Assembly: GCF_016811235.1 (NCBI RefSeq)
Contig: NZ_JAFBID010000004.1
Location: 1 to 64,000, forward strand
Length of the DNA: 64,000 bases
Source of the DNA: Microvirga arabica
Lineage (GTDB): Bacteria; Pseudomonadota; Alphaproteobacteria; Rhizobiales; Beijerinckiaceae
Direction of reading: 5' to 3'
In this document: positions 34,257 to 42,433 of the stretch, one piece after another
Position numbering within the stretch: position 1 is the stretch's first letter
How the letters are laid out: each line of letters opens with the position of its first letter
Made by a program: the position numbers and the translations under genes
Notes under the pieces: generated by a model
What the model saw: only the letters and a program-made list of their open reading frames with translations
Databases searched by the model: none
What the model was told of the DNA's origin: nothing

Positions 34257-35467
34257 TACATTCTCCCCCAAGCTTTCTTAATCAGATCTTCGATTTCGCT
34301 GTTGACGCTGTTGAGGGCCTCCATAGCCCTATCATACGTCGACTTCGAGTAACGTTCCTTCGAGACCTCATAGAGCGTTTGCTTGTTGATACCGGCATCT
34401 GAAATTGCAGTGCTCTTGAGCATGGCGCTCTTAAGAACGAAGTCGCCAAACATCTTCCGCATGAAGGCAACCATGTGACTTTGCGGGAGATCCCCCGGTT
34501 CGAAGCGGGTAACGAGATAGCGGATCCAATCGTAACGAACGGTCCCGCCAGCGTTCCTGACCACCGTAAGGAGATCCGAGGCCATTTTGAGAAACTGGCT
34601 CATCGACATCACGTCCAGCATCTGAGGGTGAACTGTAATCACCATAGACGTCGATGCACTGAGAGCAGAAAGTGTTAGAAACCCTAGTTGAGGCGGACAG
34701 TCTATGACAACAACATCATATTGATCTGCCACTGCCGACAGAGTGATGCCAATTCGCTCGAAGAATAGCGATTCTTCCGGGCTACGATTTACGAGGGCTT
34801 TGGGAGTATCGTGCTCAAATTCCATGAGCTCAAGATTTGCTGGAATCAGATCCAAGCCTGGGAAGTACGTCTGCCTGATGATCTCACGTGGATGCCGAGC
34901 CTGATCGTCGTACCTAATCGAACCGTAGATGGTTTGACCGCTGTGGACATCGAATTCGGGCTGCAGGCCATGAAGTGCAGTAAGGCTGGCTTGTGGGTCG
35001 AGATCCACCGCCAGGACCCGGTATCCGTTAAGTGCTAGGTATTGGGCAAGATGAGCTGCCGTAGTAGTTTTTGCGCTCCCGCCTTTGAAGTTGACGCAGG
35101 AAATAACCTGCAAATGCTCGGACGCGGACCTGTGCTTGACGTACTGCCTACCGGACTTGCCAGTCTCATCTAGGTAGGAGCGGAGGGCGAGAACGTCCTC
35201 AAGTGAATATTGCCGCCGTCCATTCGGAAGGGTCTCTGCTTCAGGACCTTTACCTTCAAGGGATAGCTGCCGCAGGTACCCATCGGCAACGCCGATTAGC
35301 TTCGCGACCTCTCCGGAAGAGAATTTTCGAAGGGTCTTTTGAGCTAACGGCGGATGCATCTTAAGACGCTGGTCGTGAAGCTTCTTCGAGAGAGACAGCG
35401 CGTGTGAACGGATGGTTTCCTCATCCACCCACTGCGGTGCTTCAGATTTCATCTGTGCTAAGGCCAC
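34256..35467 (-). CDS. repA: Plasmid partition ATPase RepA (ParA family)
   Basis: A 403-residue ATPase. The N-terminal HTH region (LRKFSSGEVAKLIGVADGYL) is typical of RepA/type Ia ParA, which also represses its own operon. The deviant Walker A is VNFKGGSAKTTTAAHLAQYL, the A' motif is VDLDPQASL and the B motif VVIDCPPQLGFLTL. The start is a GTG at 35467 with AGGAGGGCGCA directly upstream; an ATG at 35452 is the alternative. The product segregates plasmid copies with RepB and parS. The 128-bp stretch between the gene and the first parS should hold the promoter. Confidence 0.94.
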   Translation of the reverse strand: MALAQMKSEAPQWVDEETIRSHALSLSKKLHDQRLKMHPPLAQKTLRKFSSGEVAKLIGVADGYLRQLSLEGKGPEAETLPNGRRQYSLEDVLALRSYLDETGKSGRQYVKHRSASEHLQVISCVNFKGGSAKTTTAAHLAQYLALNGYRVLAVDLDPQASLTALHGLQPEFDVHSGQTIYGSIRYDDQARHPREIIRQTYFPGLDLIPANLELMEFEHDTPKALVNRSPEESLFFERIGITLSAVADQYDVVVIDCPPQLGFLTLSALSASTSMVITVHPQMLDVMSMSQFLKMASDLLTVVRNAGGTVRYDWIRYLVTRFEPGDLPQSHMVAFMRKMFGDFVLKSAMLKSTAISDAGINKQTLYEVSKERYSKSTYDRAMEALNSVNSEIEDLIKKAWGRM

Positions 35468-35595
35468 TGCGCCCTCCTAGATACGGTTAACAGCGAGCCA
35501 AAGGGCTGCTTTCCGTAACTAAGCGGCTAAAATTCTTTACAATTGGTTAAGGAAGGCTCTTATTCTCGCGCAGTTCGAGAACGTGCAGGGTGAGT

Positions 35596-35611
35596 GTTCA
35601 CAGCTGTGAAC
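35596..35611. repeat. parS-like palindrome 1
   Basis: GTTCACAGCTGTGAAC, a perfect 16-bp palindrome that fits the repABC centromere consensus GTTNNCNGCNGNNAAC. It is the closest copy to repA, 129 bp upstream of its start. Confidence 0.88.
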
Positions 35612-35673
35612 TTGAATAGATCCCATAGTCAGCAGCTACATCGCCCCCTCCCCTTTCTCTTTTCGGATTGGCA

Positions 35674-35689
35674 GTTCACAGCTGTGAAC
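35674..35689. repeat. parS-like palindrome 2
   Basis: Identical 16-bp copy of GTTCACAGCTGTGAAC, 78 bp (start to start) from copy 1, close to seven and a half helical turns. Confidence 0.88.
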
Positions 35690-35752
35690 ACGGAGGATGA
35701 TGGCGACGGCAGACCCCTAAAATCAATAACCAGCCGAAGCGTTGAACCGCTA

Positions 35753-35768
35753 GTTCACAGCTGTGAAC
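35753..35768. repeat. parS-like palindrome 3
   Basis: Identical 16-bp copy, 79 bp from copy 2. The near-equal spacing of copies 1-3 suggests an organised RepB-loading array. Confidence 0.88.
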
Positions 35769-35813
35769 TAGACCTGTCATTGATCCGTCCCTTGGTAGAT
35801 AGACATCGCTGAA

Positions 35814-35829
35814 GTTCACAGCTGTGAAC
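35814..35829. repeat. parS-like palindrome 4
   Basis: Identical 16-bp copy, 61 bp from copy 3. After it (35830-36053) no gene is recognised before the recombinase relic. Confidence 0.88.
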
Positions 35830-36053
35830 GCACTGGAAAGGTTTTGGGATGCTCTAGGTGCCGTTCCTGACCGACAGGCTCCGTGCATGTTCTTGCTCGT
35901 CGTAGTAGCCGCCCGCCTGCTGGACGGACTCATGAGCGGATTGACGCATCACGTCCACCAACGGGATCCGTCGCGTCCTGCTTGCGTTATGAAGCCTGAT
36001 CGCAGTCCGTGGGCGCTGAGATCCGCCGGGCCCACCCCCACCATCCGGCGGCG

Positions 36054-36990
36054 TTAATTGAGAATGAGGTTGACCGACTGCGGAGTCAGTGAGTTGGCTC
36101 CGATGGAGCCATCCTTTCGAACCTCCTTGAAGATCGGCCCGGAGGTGATGTTGGCGGCCTGCATCCATTCGTGAAAGGCAACAGCCGCAGGGCCCGCAGC
36201 AAACACTAAGGCACCCTGCCCTGCCGTGGTGGCTTTCGGCCGGCCGAGTGCAATGCGAACACGGCGGACTGTTGGCGATACGGGGTCCGCTGGCCGCAGC
36301 TTGATGGGATCGGCCACGCTGATCTGGGAGTGCCTCACGGTCGCTACCTCGCTCCGCCGCCCGCCGGCCGCGATCAGGAGGATGGCCCGATCGCGGAGGT
36401 CAATAGCTTTGGAACCGCTGCAGGTAGCCACGAGTCGGACGAGGATATCGCGGGTGACGAGCTTGCGGCTCTTGCTCTGAGGCTCTCAAGCTGAAGTCTT
36501 CATAGCCAAGTAGCGAGCCTTCCTGATGCCAGGATGCTCGAACGGCGGTTCAACGCCTTTCCACTGGTGCAGGGTCGCCCAGTTGGAGTGCCGCAGGGAG
36601 ACCGTCTTGGGAGCATGGGGCCCTTTGACCATGAGGATCTTCCAATCCCAGTGGTCTTCGGTAAAGTCGTCGGGCACGCCATGAGCCGCATTGATGGCGC
36701 TCTGATCTGGGGCCCACATATCGTGGCAACGAACTTCAGGACGAGCTCGGGATCGGCCGGGCATGGGAATGGGCTTCCGGTTGCGGCGCTGCACAAAGCC
36801 TCGAGATTGGGAGATCAGAGGCGGGGGCGCGCAGCGTGTTGGCGCCCATCCCAGTACCGGCAAGATGCTTCAGGGTGGCGACATCGGCGTCGGTCAGCAC
36901 CGCAGCATAACGATCAGCCGCCGCAATCGGAAGAACGGCCGCCAAGGCGTCGAGTTCTCTTGCCCGAGTGAGCTGTATTGCCGGACACAC
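36054..36990 (-). pseudogene. Tyrosine recombinase (phage-type integrase), frameshifted
   Basis: Three frames on the minus strand join into one protein. The N-terminal SAM-like part is ELDALAAVLPIAAADRYAAV, then DADVATLKHLAGTGMGANTL (about 36985-36830); the middle is INAAHGVPDDFTEDHWDWK and NWATLHQWKGVEPPFEHPGI (36700-36500); the catalytic start is LRDRAILLIAAGGRRSEVAT (36431 onward). The His-x-x-Arg and Tyr motifs are absent: the last frame ends at 36054 with SLTPQSVNLILN. At least two frameshifts and a lost C-terminus make it inactive. It lies just beyond the parS cluster and may mark an old integration. Confidence 0.72.
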
Positions 36991-37174
36991 CAACGCTCTT
37001 TGTCCCCTGATCATGCAGTGCCATCTTCGGATCTGCCCTGGCCGAGCTATGGCCGAACCCCTCTGACTTGTGAACTGTGACTGAGCAGCAGAGAGGGGCC
37101 GACCAGTTCGGCGTCGCACTCCTGCTGCATTCCCGTGGTCTGTGCCGCGCCGGCAGATAGGGAAGGAACGCCGC

Positions 37175-38122
37175 GTGAGCTGGATTACCGATGTCGCACC
37201 AAAGATCAAAACTCTGTTCAAGCGGGATGCACCCGAGAATCTTTGGATCAAGTGCCCGGATTCCGGGCAAGTAGTGTTCCAGAAGGATGTTGAGGCCAAC
37301 CAGTGGGTGATCCCCAGCTCCGGCCACCACATGCGCCTGTCAGCGACCCAGCGCCTGACGCTGACCTTCGACGAAGGCCAGTGGACGGACGTGCCAGTCT
37401 CGGACGGAGAACCCGATCCGCTGAAATTCCGAGACACCAAGCGCTACACCGACCGCCTAAAAGAGGCCCGGACGAAAACCGGGTTGGTGGACGCGATCAA
37501 AGTCGGCACAGGAACGGTCGAAGGCCTGCCGCTGACCGTGGCAGCCCACGACCCAGATTTCATCGGCGGCTCGCTCGGGGTGGCGGCAGGGGAGGCGTTC
37601 ATCAGGGGCGCCGAAACGGCGATCGAGCGGACCACTCCATATGTGGCGTTCACCGCGTCAGGTGGGGCCCGGATGCAGGAGGGCATCCTGTCCCTCATGC
37701 AGATGGCCCGCACCACGGTTCTGATCCAGCGGCTACGCGAGAGGAAGCTACCCTATATCGTCGTTCTCACCAATCCGACCACGGGCGGGGTGACGGCGTC
37801 TTATGCCATGCTGGGCGATGTCCACATGGCCGAGCCGGGAGCCCTGATCGGTTTCGCCGGGCCACGGGTGATCGAGCAGACGATCCGCGAGCACTTGCCC
37901 GACGGGTTCCAGAGGGCCGAATTCCTGAAGGAACACGGCATGGTCGACATGGTGGTCCACCGCCATGATCTGCGCTCGACACTGGCGCGCCTGTGCCGCC
38001 TTCTCATGCGACTGCCTGCTCATGGGGCCGAGATGACACCCGATACCATGGTGGATAATGGGTCGGATCATCATGAAGCTGACCGACCGGCGCCTTCCGC
38101 TGAACAGAGCAGCCCTTTGTAG
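37175..38122 (+). CDS. accD: Acetyl-CoA carboxylase carboxyltransferase subunit beta
   Basis: A 315-residue cytosolic subunit that, with AccA, moves CO2 from biotin to acetyl-CoA to give malonyl-CoA. Conserved regions: [60 protein letters not shown] and [20 protein letters not shown]. The four Cys of the usual N-terminal zinc ribbon are reduced to one ([22 protein letters not shown]), as known for alphaproteobacterial AccD. The start is a GTG at 37175 with GGAAGGA 7 bp before it, giving [15 protein letters not shown]. It stands alone without folC or accA, beside recombinase genes, so it is probably an extra copy. Confidence 0.9.
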   Translation: MSWITDVAPKIKTLFKRDAPENLWIKCPDSGQVVFQKDVEANQWVIPSSGHHMRLSATQRLTLTFDEGQWTDVPVSDGEPDPLKFRDTKRYTDRLKEARTKTGLVDAIKVGTGTVEGLPLTVAAHDPDFIGGSLGVAAGEAFIRGAETAIERTTPYVAFTASGGARMQEGILSLMQMARTTVLIQRLRERKLPYIVVLTNPTTGGVTASYAMLGDVHMAEPGALIGFAGPRVIEQTIREHLPDGFQRAEFLKEHGMVDMVVHRHDLRSTLARLCRLLMRLPAHGAEMTPDTMVDNGSDHHEADRPAPSAEQSSPL

Positions 38123-38231
38123 GGGGAGGGGCCATTCTCTCGCGCAGCCACCAATACCGTCACCGTTTGGTTGAAGGACGAAGGCGTGGCGGCCAGTATG
38201 GTTAACGAGAGGAAAACAGGCTGGAGGTGGC

Positions 38232-38612
38232 ATGGCGCGAAACCCGGTTCGCGATGAGCGACAAGGGGACCTGTTCGGGGCACCTCCGCCACCTGCCAAA
38301 CCGGTCCGCCGGACCTCCCCGCCGAGGCCGGTGCGTGAGGAGACCCGGGCGCCGGAGCCAGTGTCGTTGGGCACGCTCGGCGCGAAGGCAACAAGGCCCG
38401 AGATCAACGAACTCCTGGATAGCATGCCGGATCAGGAACTGGCCTATCTCGCGGTAGAGGCTACGCGGCTCGTGAAGCGCAGGCTCGCCCGAGGGCAGGG
38501 GAGGGGGCTCCGGCCAAAAGGCGCCGGCAGAGGCAAGTCGCCTCTTGATGATGCCCTCGTTCGGATTGGCGGCGAGCTGATGGAGTTTGAGGACCCGGGC
38601 GAGACGTGGTGA
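38232..38612 (+). CDS. Hypothetical proline- and arginine-rich protein
   Basis: A 126-residue protein. Residues 1-45 are disordered and rich in Pro and Arg (RDERQGDLFGAPPPPAKPVR); residues 50-85 are helical (RPEINELLDSMPDQELAYLA, VEATRLVKRRLARGQ); the end is EFEDPGETW. GGAGGTGGC precedes the ATG. The family is not known to me. The start MARNPVRDERQGDLFG could be a sliding-clamp or partner-binding tail (inference). It lies between accD and a serine recombinase, in the plasmid-maintenance zone. Confidence 0.65.
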   Translation: MARNPVRDERQGDLFGAPPPPAKPVRRTSPPRPVREETRAPEPVSLGTLGAKATRPEINELLDSMPDQELAYLAVEATRLVKRRLARGQGRGLRPKGAGRGKSPLDDALVRIGGELMEFEDPGETW

Positions 38613-38782
38613 GCCAATGGGAGGAGGCAGCATCCTTGAGCAGCGTGGGTCGGCGGGCAGGGCGATATTGGGAAGCCTCGCCACCAACGTGTTGAAATCT
38701 ACGAACATCAGGGCAGGGCGCTCGAAGCTCTGGAGAGCCGGCTCCAGCGGAAGCGCCGTCGCGGCTATGGAATCCGAGGCTT

Positions 38783-38801
38783 GTAGGTCAATTTGACCTA
38801 C
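38783..38801. repeat. 19-bp perfect palindrome
   Basis: GTAGGTCAA-T-TTGACCTAC, 9-bp arms around one base, in the 299-bp gap between the 3' ends of the hypothetical gene and the serine recombinase. It is too tight for a good terminator loop and looks more like a protein-binding dyad, for example a recombinase or repressor site. Confidence 0.6.
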
Positions 38802-38890
38802 CGGCGACCTGTCCACTACCTGCTGGCAGGTCATCATGATCGATCAAGGGTGGCACAAGCTATCCAAGTGTCGCACTTCGAGCGCAAAAT

Positions 38891-38915
38891 CTGGTGACAG
38901 CAGCGCTATCACTAG
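38891..38915. repeat. Imperfect 11-bp inverted repeat at recombinase 3' end
   Basis: CTGGTGACAGC-AGC-GCTATCACTAG, 9 of 11 positions complementary, overlapping the stop codon of the serine recombinase. It could be a transcription terminator of that gene or part of a resolution site; no run of T follows. Confidence 0.4.
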
Positions 38916-39817
38916 ATGTCAGGGACTGCGAGGCCCATTTTGCGGGCCCGGTCGAGCTGGAATTTGACCGAACTGGCCTTCCATTCTCTCCCACCTCGTG
39001 GCGTCCGCTCCCGCATCCCCTCGAGCTGAGCGCCGATCTCACGCAGGGTGAGGGTCGGATTAGAGATCGCAATGCCGGCAATCAGGGTCATGATGCGGTC
39101 GTCCGGCGGCCGTCTTCCGGCTTTCCGTAACAACTCCGGCTCAGCCATCCGCTCGGCGACCAACCGCTTGACTGCCCTCCGAAGGCTTTGATCCGTCCAC
39201 CGCTGGCCTCGTGCATTCAGCACCTGCACGACATCTCGCCAGCTATGGTCCGGCCGCATCTGACGGACAACGGGAAGGAAGGAATTGGCTGCCGTCAAAA
39301 GGTCGCCCAGATAGACGCGGTCACGGGCGAGGGCGGTCTTGCGGATTGCCTCCGGCCGTCCCTCACGCAACCCGGGGTTCCCTGGCCTCTTACCCTTAGC
39401 CACCGCCGCCTTCATGCCAGACTTCGTGCGCTCCGAGATGAGCGATCGCTCCAGCTGAGCAACGGCGCCCAGAACCTGCAGAGAGAACACGCCTTGCGGG
39501 GTCGACGTGTCGATCGGATCTCTGAGGGATTTGAAGTGGGCACCTTTCTCCTCAAGCGTCTCGATCACTTCGAGCAAATGGCTGACCGACCGAGCCAAAC
39601 GATCGAGCCGAACGACCACGAGGACTTCGCCCTTCGAGATCTCTCGGATGAGCCGGGAGAGAACTGGCCGAGTTCGGGAGGCGCCGGATCCGTGCTCCTG
39701 ATGGATGACCGCGCAGCCGGCAGCCTTGAGCTCGTCGAGCTGAGCGTCGGTTGCTTGCTCCTCGGTTGAGACGCGGGCGTAGCCAATCAGGCGCTGGCGA
39801 GTAGGGGAGAGAGCCAT
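38912..39817 (-). CDS. Serine recombinase (resolvase/invertase type)
   Basis: A 301-residue recombinase. The catalytic domain opens MALSPTRQRLIGYARVSTEE with the nucleophile Ser in GYARVST, then RTRPVLSRLIREISKGEVLV, VVRLDRLARSVSHLLEVIET (catalytic Arg pair) and FSLQVLGAVAQLERSLISER. The C-terminal 120 residues (NARGQRWTDQSLRRAVKRLV; LTLREIGAQLEGMRERTPRG) are longer than in a standard resolvase and hold two HTH-like parts. The start at 39817 fits family homology; upstream in-frame starts add an unrelated segment. It may resolve plasmid dimers, fitting its place near repAB. Confidence 0.9.
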   Translation of the reverse strand: MALSPTRQRLIGYARVSTEEQATDAQLDELKAAGCAVIHQEHGSGASRTRPVLSRLIREISKGEVLVVVRLDRLARSVSHLLEVIETLEEKGAHFKSLRDPIDTSTPQGVFSLQVLGAVAQLERSLISERTKSGMKAAVAKGKRPGNPGLREGRPEAIRKTALARDRVYLGDLLTAANSFLPVVRQMRPDHSWRDVVQVLNARGQRWTDQSLRRAVKRLVAERMAEPELLRKAGRRPPDDRIMTLIAGIAISNPTLTLREIGAQLEGMRERTPRGGREWKASSVKFQLDRARKMGLAVPDI

Positions 39818-40568
39818 GGGTTGATTTCTGAGCGATTTCGGCCTCTTGTACACATTCTGCGATCACGAGAAAAGGATCGTTTGAAGACGTCTTTCAAGCC
39901 ATTCTGTTAACCAGCGGACAAGGGGAGGGCTTCCCTCCAGCCTGAGAAAATGCTTTGAAAACAAGGGCATTAGCGGCTCGGCTGATAAGAAGAGGCCGAT
40001 ACAAGCCTCCGCGATCAGATCCCAAAAGAAGCCGCTTACGATGCCGTCCGAGAAAATAGCGCGCCCCTAAGGCCACGCCGTAGCTAATCCCTACTTAGCT
40101 TTCTCTGTTGCAAACCCACCTAGCTATATCAATAGCTTAGCTATCGGGACGAAGCGTAGCTTTCGGAGGATGTGAGGTTTGGAGAATTTGAATGAAAGAA
40201 GCCTCGCTGAGATCGATGCGGCTTCTGCTGTGATGGTGAGGGTGAGGTAAGGGACCGAGAACTGCTCGCTGGACATTCACGACAGTCGGAGAGGGGAGGG
40301 CAGGTCAAGAGCGAAAAGCGGACCTTCACAAGGCCAAGCCGAAGGGCTGTCCGTGACCCCAAGCAGACCTTCGCCGAATTACGTACGCGGAATGTCGATT
40401 CCAAGATGGCCGCTGGAGGACTATCATCGGTGCTGCGGATCGGGCGCTTTCGCGACAGCTTACCCATGGCGGAAGCGAACGATCCGAACATTCAGTCCGA
40501 GTTGTGTTGCCCTTCCGGAGCGGAACTTTACCCGCCCGGCATCACAGGTTGATGAGGAGGAATGCACA
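39818..40568. other. Intergenic 751 bp with TAGCT repeats
   Basis: No gene is supported here. Six copies of TAGCT occur within 81 bp (starting at 40081, 40096, 40121, 40133, 40138 and 40157), in a locally AT-richer part. Spacing is irregular. The right end (40500-40568) leads into the hsp20 ribosome site; no FNR-like box was found ahead of hsp20. Confidence 0.5.
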
Positions 40569-41150
40569 ATGGCCCGCAATCCCATGCTCCCCTTCCGCCC
40601 CGGTGGCGGGATGTTTCCAGGTGATCCCTTCCTGTCGCTTCATCGCGAGATGAACCGCCTCTTCGATGATGCCTTCCGCGGCATCGGCTTGCCCGCTGCC
40701 ACTGGCACTCAGGGGCAGGGTGATGTCGGCAACTTCGTGCATGCCAGCATGAACGTGTCCGAGACGGACACGGAACTCCGGATCACGGCCGAATTGCCCG
40801 GTGTCACCGAGCAGGACATCGACGTGAGCCTAGATGACGACGTGCTGACCGTCCGGGGTGAGAAGAAGTTCGAACGTACGAACGAGAAGGAAAACTTCCA
40901 CTTCGTCGAGCGCTCCTACGGCACCTTCCAGCGTTCGTTGCGGCTGCCCTACGCCGTCGACTCCGAGCAGATCCGAGCCAGCTTCGATAATGGCGTCCTG
41001 ACCGTGACCGTGCCGAAGGCCGGACGGCAGGAGCGCTCCCGGCGCATCCAGGTCCAGGGACGGGGCACGTCCGGCCAAGGCGGCACGAATGGACCTGGAC
41101 AGCAGGCCACCGACAGGTCGGGCCAATCCGACGACACGAAATCCGGCTGA
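40569..41150 (+). CDS. Small heat-shock protein, Hsp20/alpha-crystallin family
   Basis: A 193-residue ATP-independent holdase. The N-terminal arm has PFLSLHREMNRLFDDAFRGI; the alpha-crystallin domain spans about 55-150 (ASMNVSETDTELRITAELPG, DIDVSLDDDVLTVRGEKKFE, YGTFQRSLRLPYAVDSEQIR, FDNGVLTVTVPKAG), with the A-x-x-x-n-G-v-L motif. The C-terminal RRIQVQ serves as the I-x-I/V contact, followed by a Gly/Gln/Ser-rich tail of about 30 residues. GAGGAGG lies 9 bp before the ATG at 40569. It heads the stress island. Confidence 0.93.
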   Translation: MARNPMLPFRPGGGMFPGDPFLSLHREMNRLFDDAFRGIGLPAATGTQGQGDVGNFVHASMNVSETDTELRITAELPGVTEQDIDVSLDDDVLTVRGEKKFERTNEKENFHFVERSYGTFQRSLRLPYAVDSEQIRASFDNGVLTVTVPKAGRQERSRRIQVQGRGTSGQGGTNGPGQQATDRSGQSDDTKSG

Positions 41151-41235
41151 AGCCGGCCCGCGCGAACCGTCGGCGCGTGCCTGTTACCGCGATGGCAGTC
41201 CTACGCCACGAAGACGCGAGGCTCCCGGATCTGAC

Positions 41236-41249
41236 TTGATCCGCGTCAA
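41236..41249 (+). promoter_or_regulatory. FixK/FNR box before alcohol dehydrogenase gene
   Basis: TTGATCCGCGTCAA, one mismatch from TTGAT-N4-ATCAA, 85 bp upstream of the dehydrogenase start. At the class II distance (centre near -41.5) transcription would begin near 41284. Confidence 0.7.
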
Positions 41250-41334
41250 TGTCGGTCCCCGGGAGCCGCGCCATGATCCACATCGCGCACCCTCGGGGCT
41301 ACGACGCCCCGCATGAACCAGCCGGAGGACTGCC

Positions 41335-42408
41335 ATGCCCAGGATGAAAGCCGCCATCTTCGTGGAGCCGGGTCGCATCGTCCTGGATGAGAAGCCGATC
41401 CCGGATATCGGACCGCTCGACGCGCTCGTGCGCATCACCACCACGACGATCTGCGGAACGGATGTCCACATCCTCAAGGGCGAGTATCCCGTCGCCCGTG
41501 GCCTGACCATCGGCCACGAGCCTGTCGGCGTGATCGAGAAGCTCGGCTCGGCCGTGCAAGGCTACCACGAGGGCCAGCGGGTCATCGCCGGGGCGATCAC
41601 CCCGAGCGGGCACAGCGCAGCCTGCCTGTGTGGCTGCCACTCGCAGGACGGAGCCGGCACGAAGCATGGATGGAAGCCGCTGGGCGGCTGGCGCTTCGGC
41701 AACACCATCGACGGCTGCCAGGCCGAATTCGTGCGCGTTCCCGATGCCCTGGCGAACCTCGCCCCGGTGCCGGACGGACTCACGGACGAGCAGGTGCTGA
41801 TGTGTCCGGACATCATGTCGACGGGCTTCTCCGGCGCGGAAAGCGGGCGCATCCGCATCGGCGACACGGTGGCGGTCTTCGCACAAGGCCCGATCGGCCT
41901 GTGCGCCACGGCCGGCGCCCGCCTGATGGGCGCGACCACGATCATCGCGGTCGAGAGCGTGCCCGCGCGCATGGAGATGGCGCGCCGGATGGGCGCGGAT
42001 CACGTGGTCGACTTCACGAGGGCCGACCCCGTCGAGGAGATCATGCGCCTCACCGACGGACGCGGCGTCGACGTCTCCATCGAGGCGCTCGGGCGGCAGG
42101 AGACCTTCGAGGCGGCGCTGCGGGTGCTGCGTCCCGGCGGCACGCTGTCGTCGCTCGGCGTCTATTCGGGCGATCTCAGGATCCCGCTCGACGGCTTCCT
42201 GGCGGGATTGGGCGACCACACCATCCGGACGACGCTCTGCCCGGGCGGCAAGGAGCGCATGCGTCGGCTCATGGAAGCCATCGCATCGGGCCGTGTCGAC
42301 ACACAGCCGTTGGTGACACATCGCTTCAAGCTCGATCGCATCGAGGAGGCTTACGACCTGTTCGGCCACCAGCGTGACGGCGTGCTGAAGGTGGCGATCA
42401 CCCCATAG
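41335..42408 (+). CDS. Zinc-dependent alcohol dehydrogenase, isopropanol-dehydrogenase-like
   Basis: A 357-residue medium-chain dehydrogenase. Catalytic zinc ligands are Cys in TTTTICGTDVHILKG, His-Glu in LTIGHEPVGVIEKL and a later Asp; the nucleotide fold has AVFAQGPIGLCATAGARLMG. The region of the structural zinc (CLCGCHSQDG) has an unusual Cys pattern. The closest known type reduces acetone or oxidises secondary alcohols with NADP; a formaldehyde- or sorbitol-like role cannot be excluded. GGAGGACTGCC precedes the ATG, and the FixK-like box is 85 bp upstream, so low-oxygen induction and NAD(P)H balance are likely. Confidence 0.88.
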   Translation: MPRMKAAIFVEPGRIVLDEKPIPDIGPLDALVRITTTTICGTDVHILKGEYPVARGLTIGHEPVGVIEKLGSAVQGYHEGQRVIAGAITPSGHSAACLCGCHSQDGAGTKHGWKPLGGWRFGNTIDGCQAEFVRVPDALANLAPVPDGLTDEQVLMCPDIMSTGFSGAESGRIRIGDTVAVFAQGPIGLCATAGARLMGATTIIAVESVPARMEMARRMGADHVVDFTRADPVEEIMRLTDGRGVDVSIEALGRQETFEAALRVLRPGGTLSSLGVYSGDLRIPLDGFLAGLGDHTIRTTLCPGGKERMRRLMEAIASGRVDTQPLVTHRFKLDRIEEAYDLFGHQRDGVLKVAITP

Positions 42409-42416
42409 GTATGGGG
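42401..42416. terminator. Short palindrome between convergent genes
   Basis: CCCCATAGGTATGGGG overlaps the dehydrogenase stop codon in the 25-bp gap before the end of the convergent PHA synthase gene. It may help end both transcripts; the stem is short. Confidence 0.3.
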
Positions 42417-42433
42417 AGAGTTCACGGGTCCGA

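Noticed and set aside
40353..40568. N-terminal extension of the Hsp20 gene
   Set aside because: The strong GAGGAGG site and family homology place the start at 40569; the extension has no homology.
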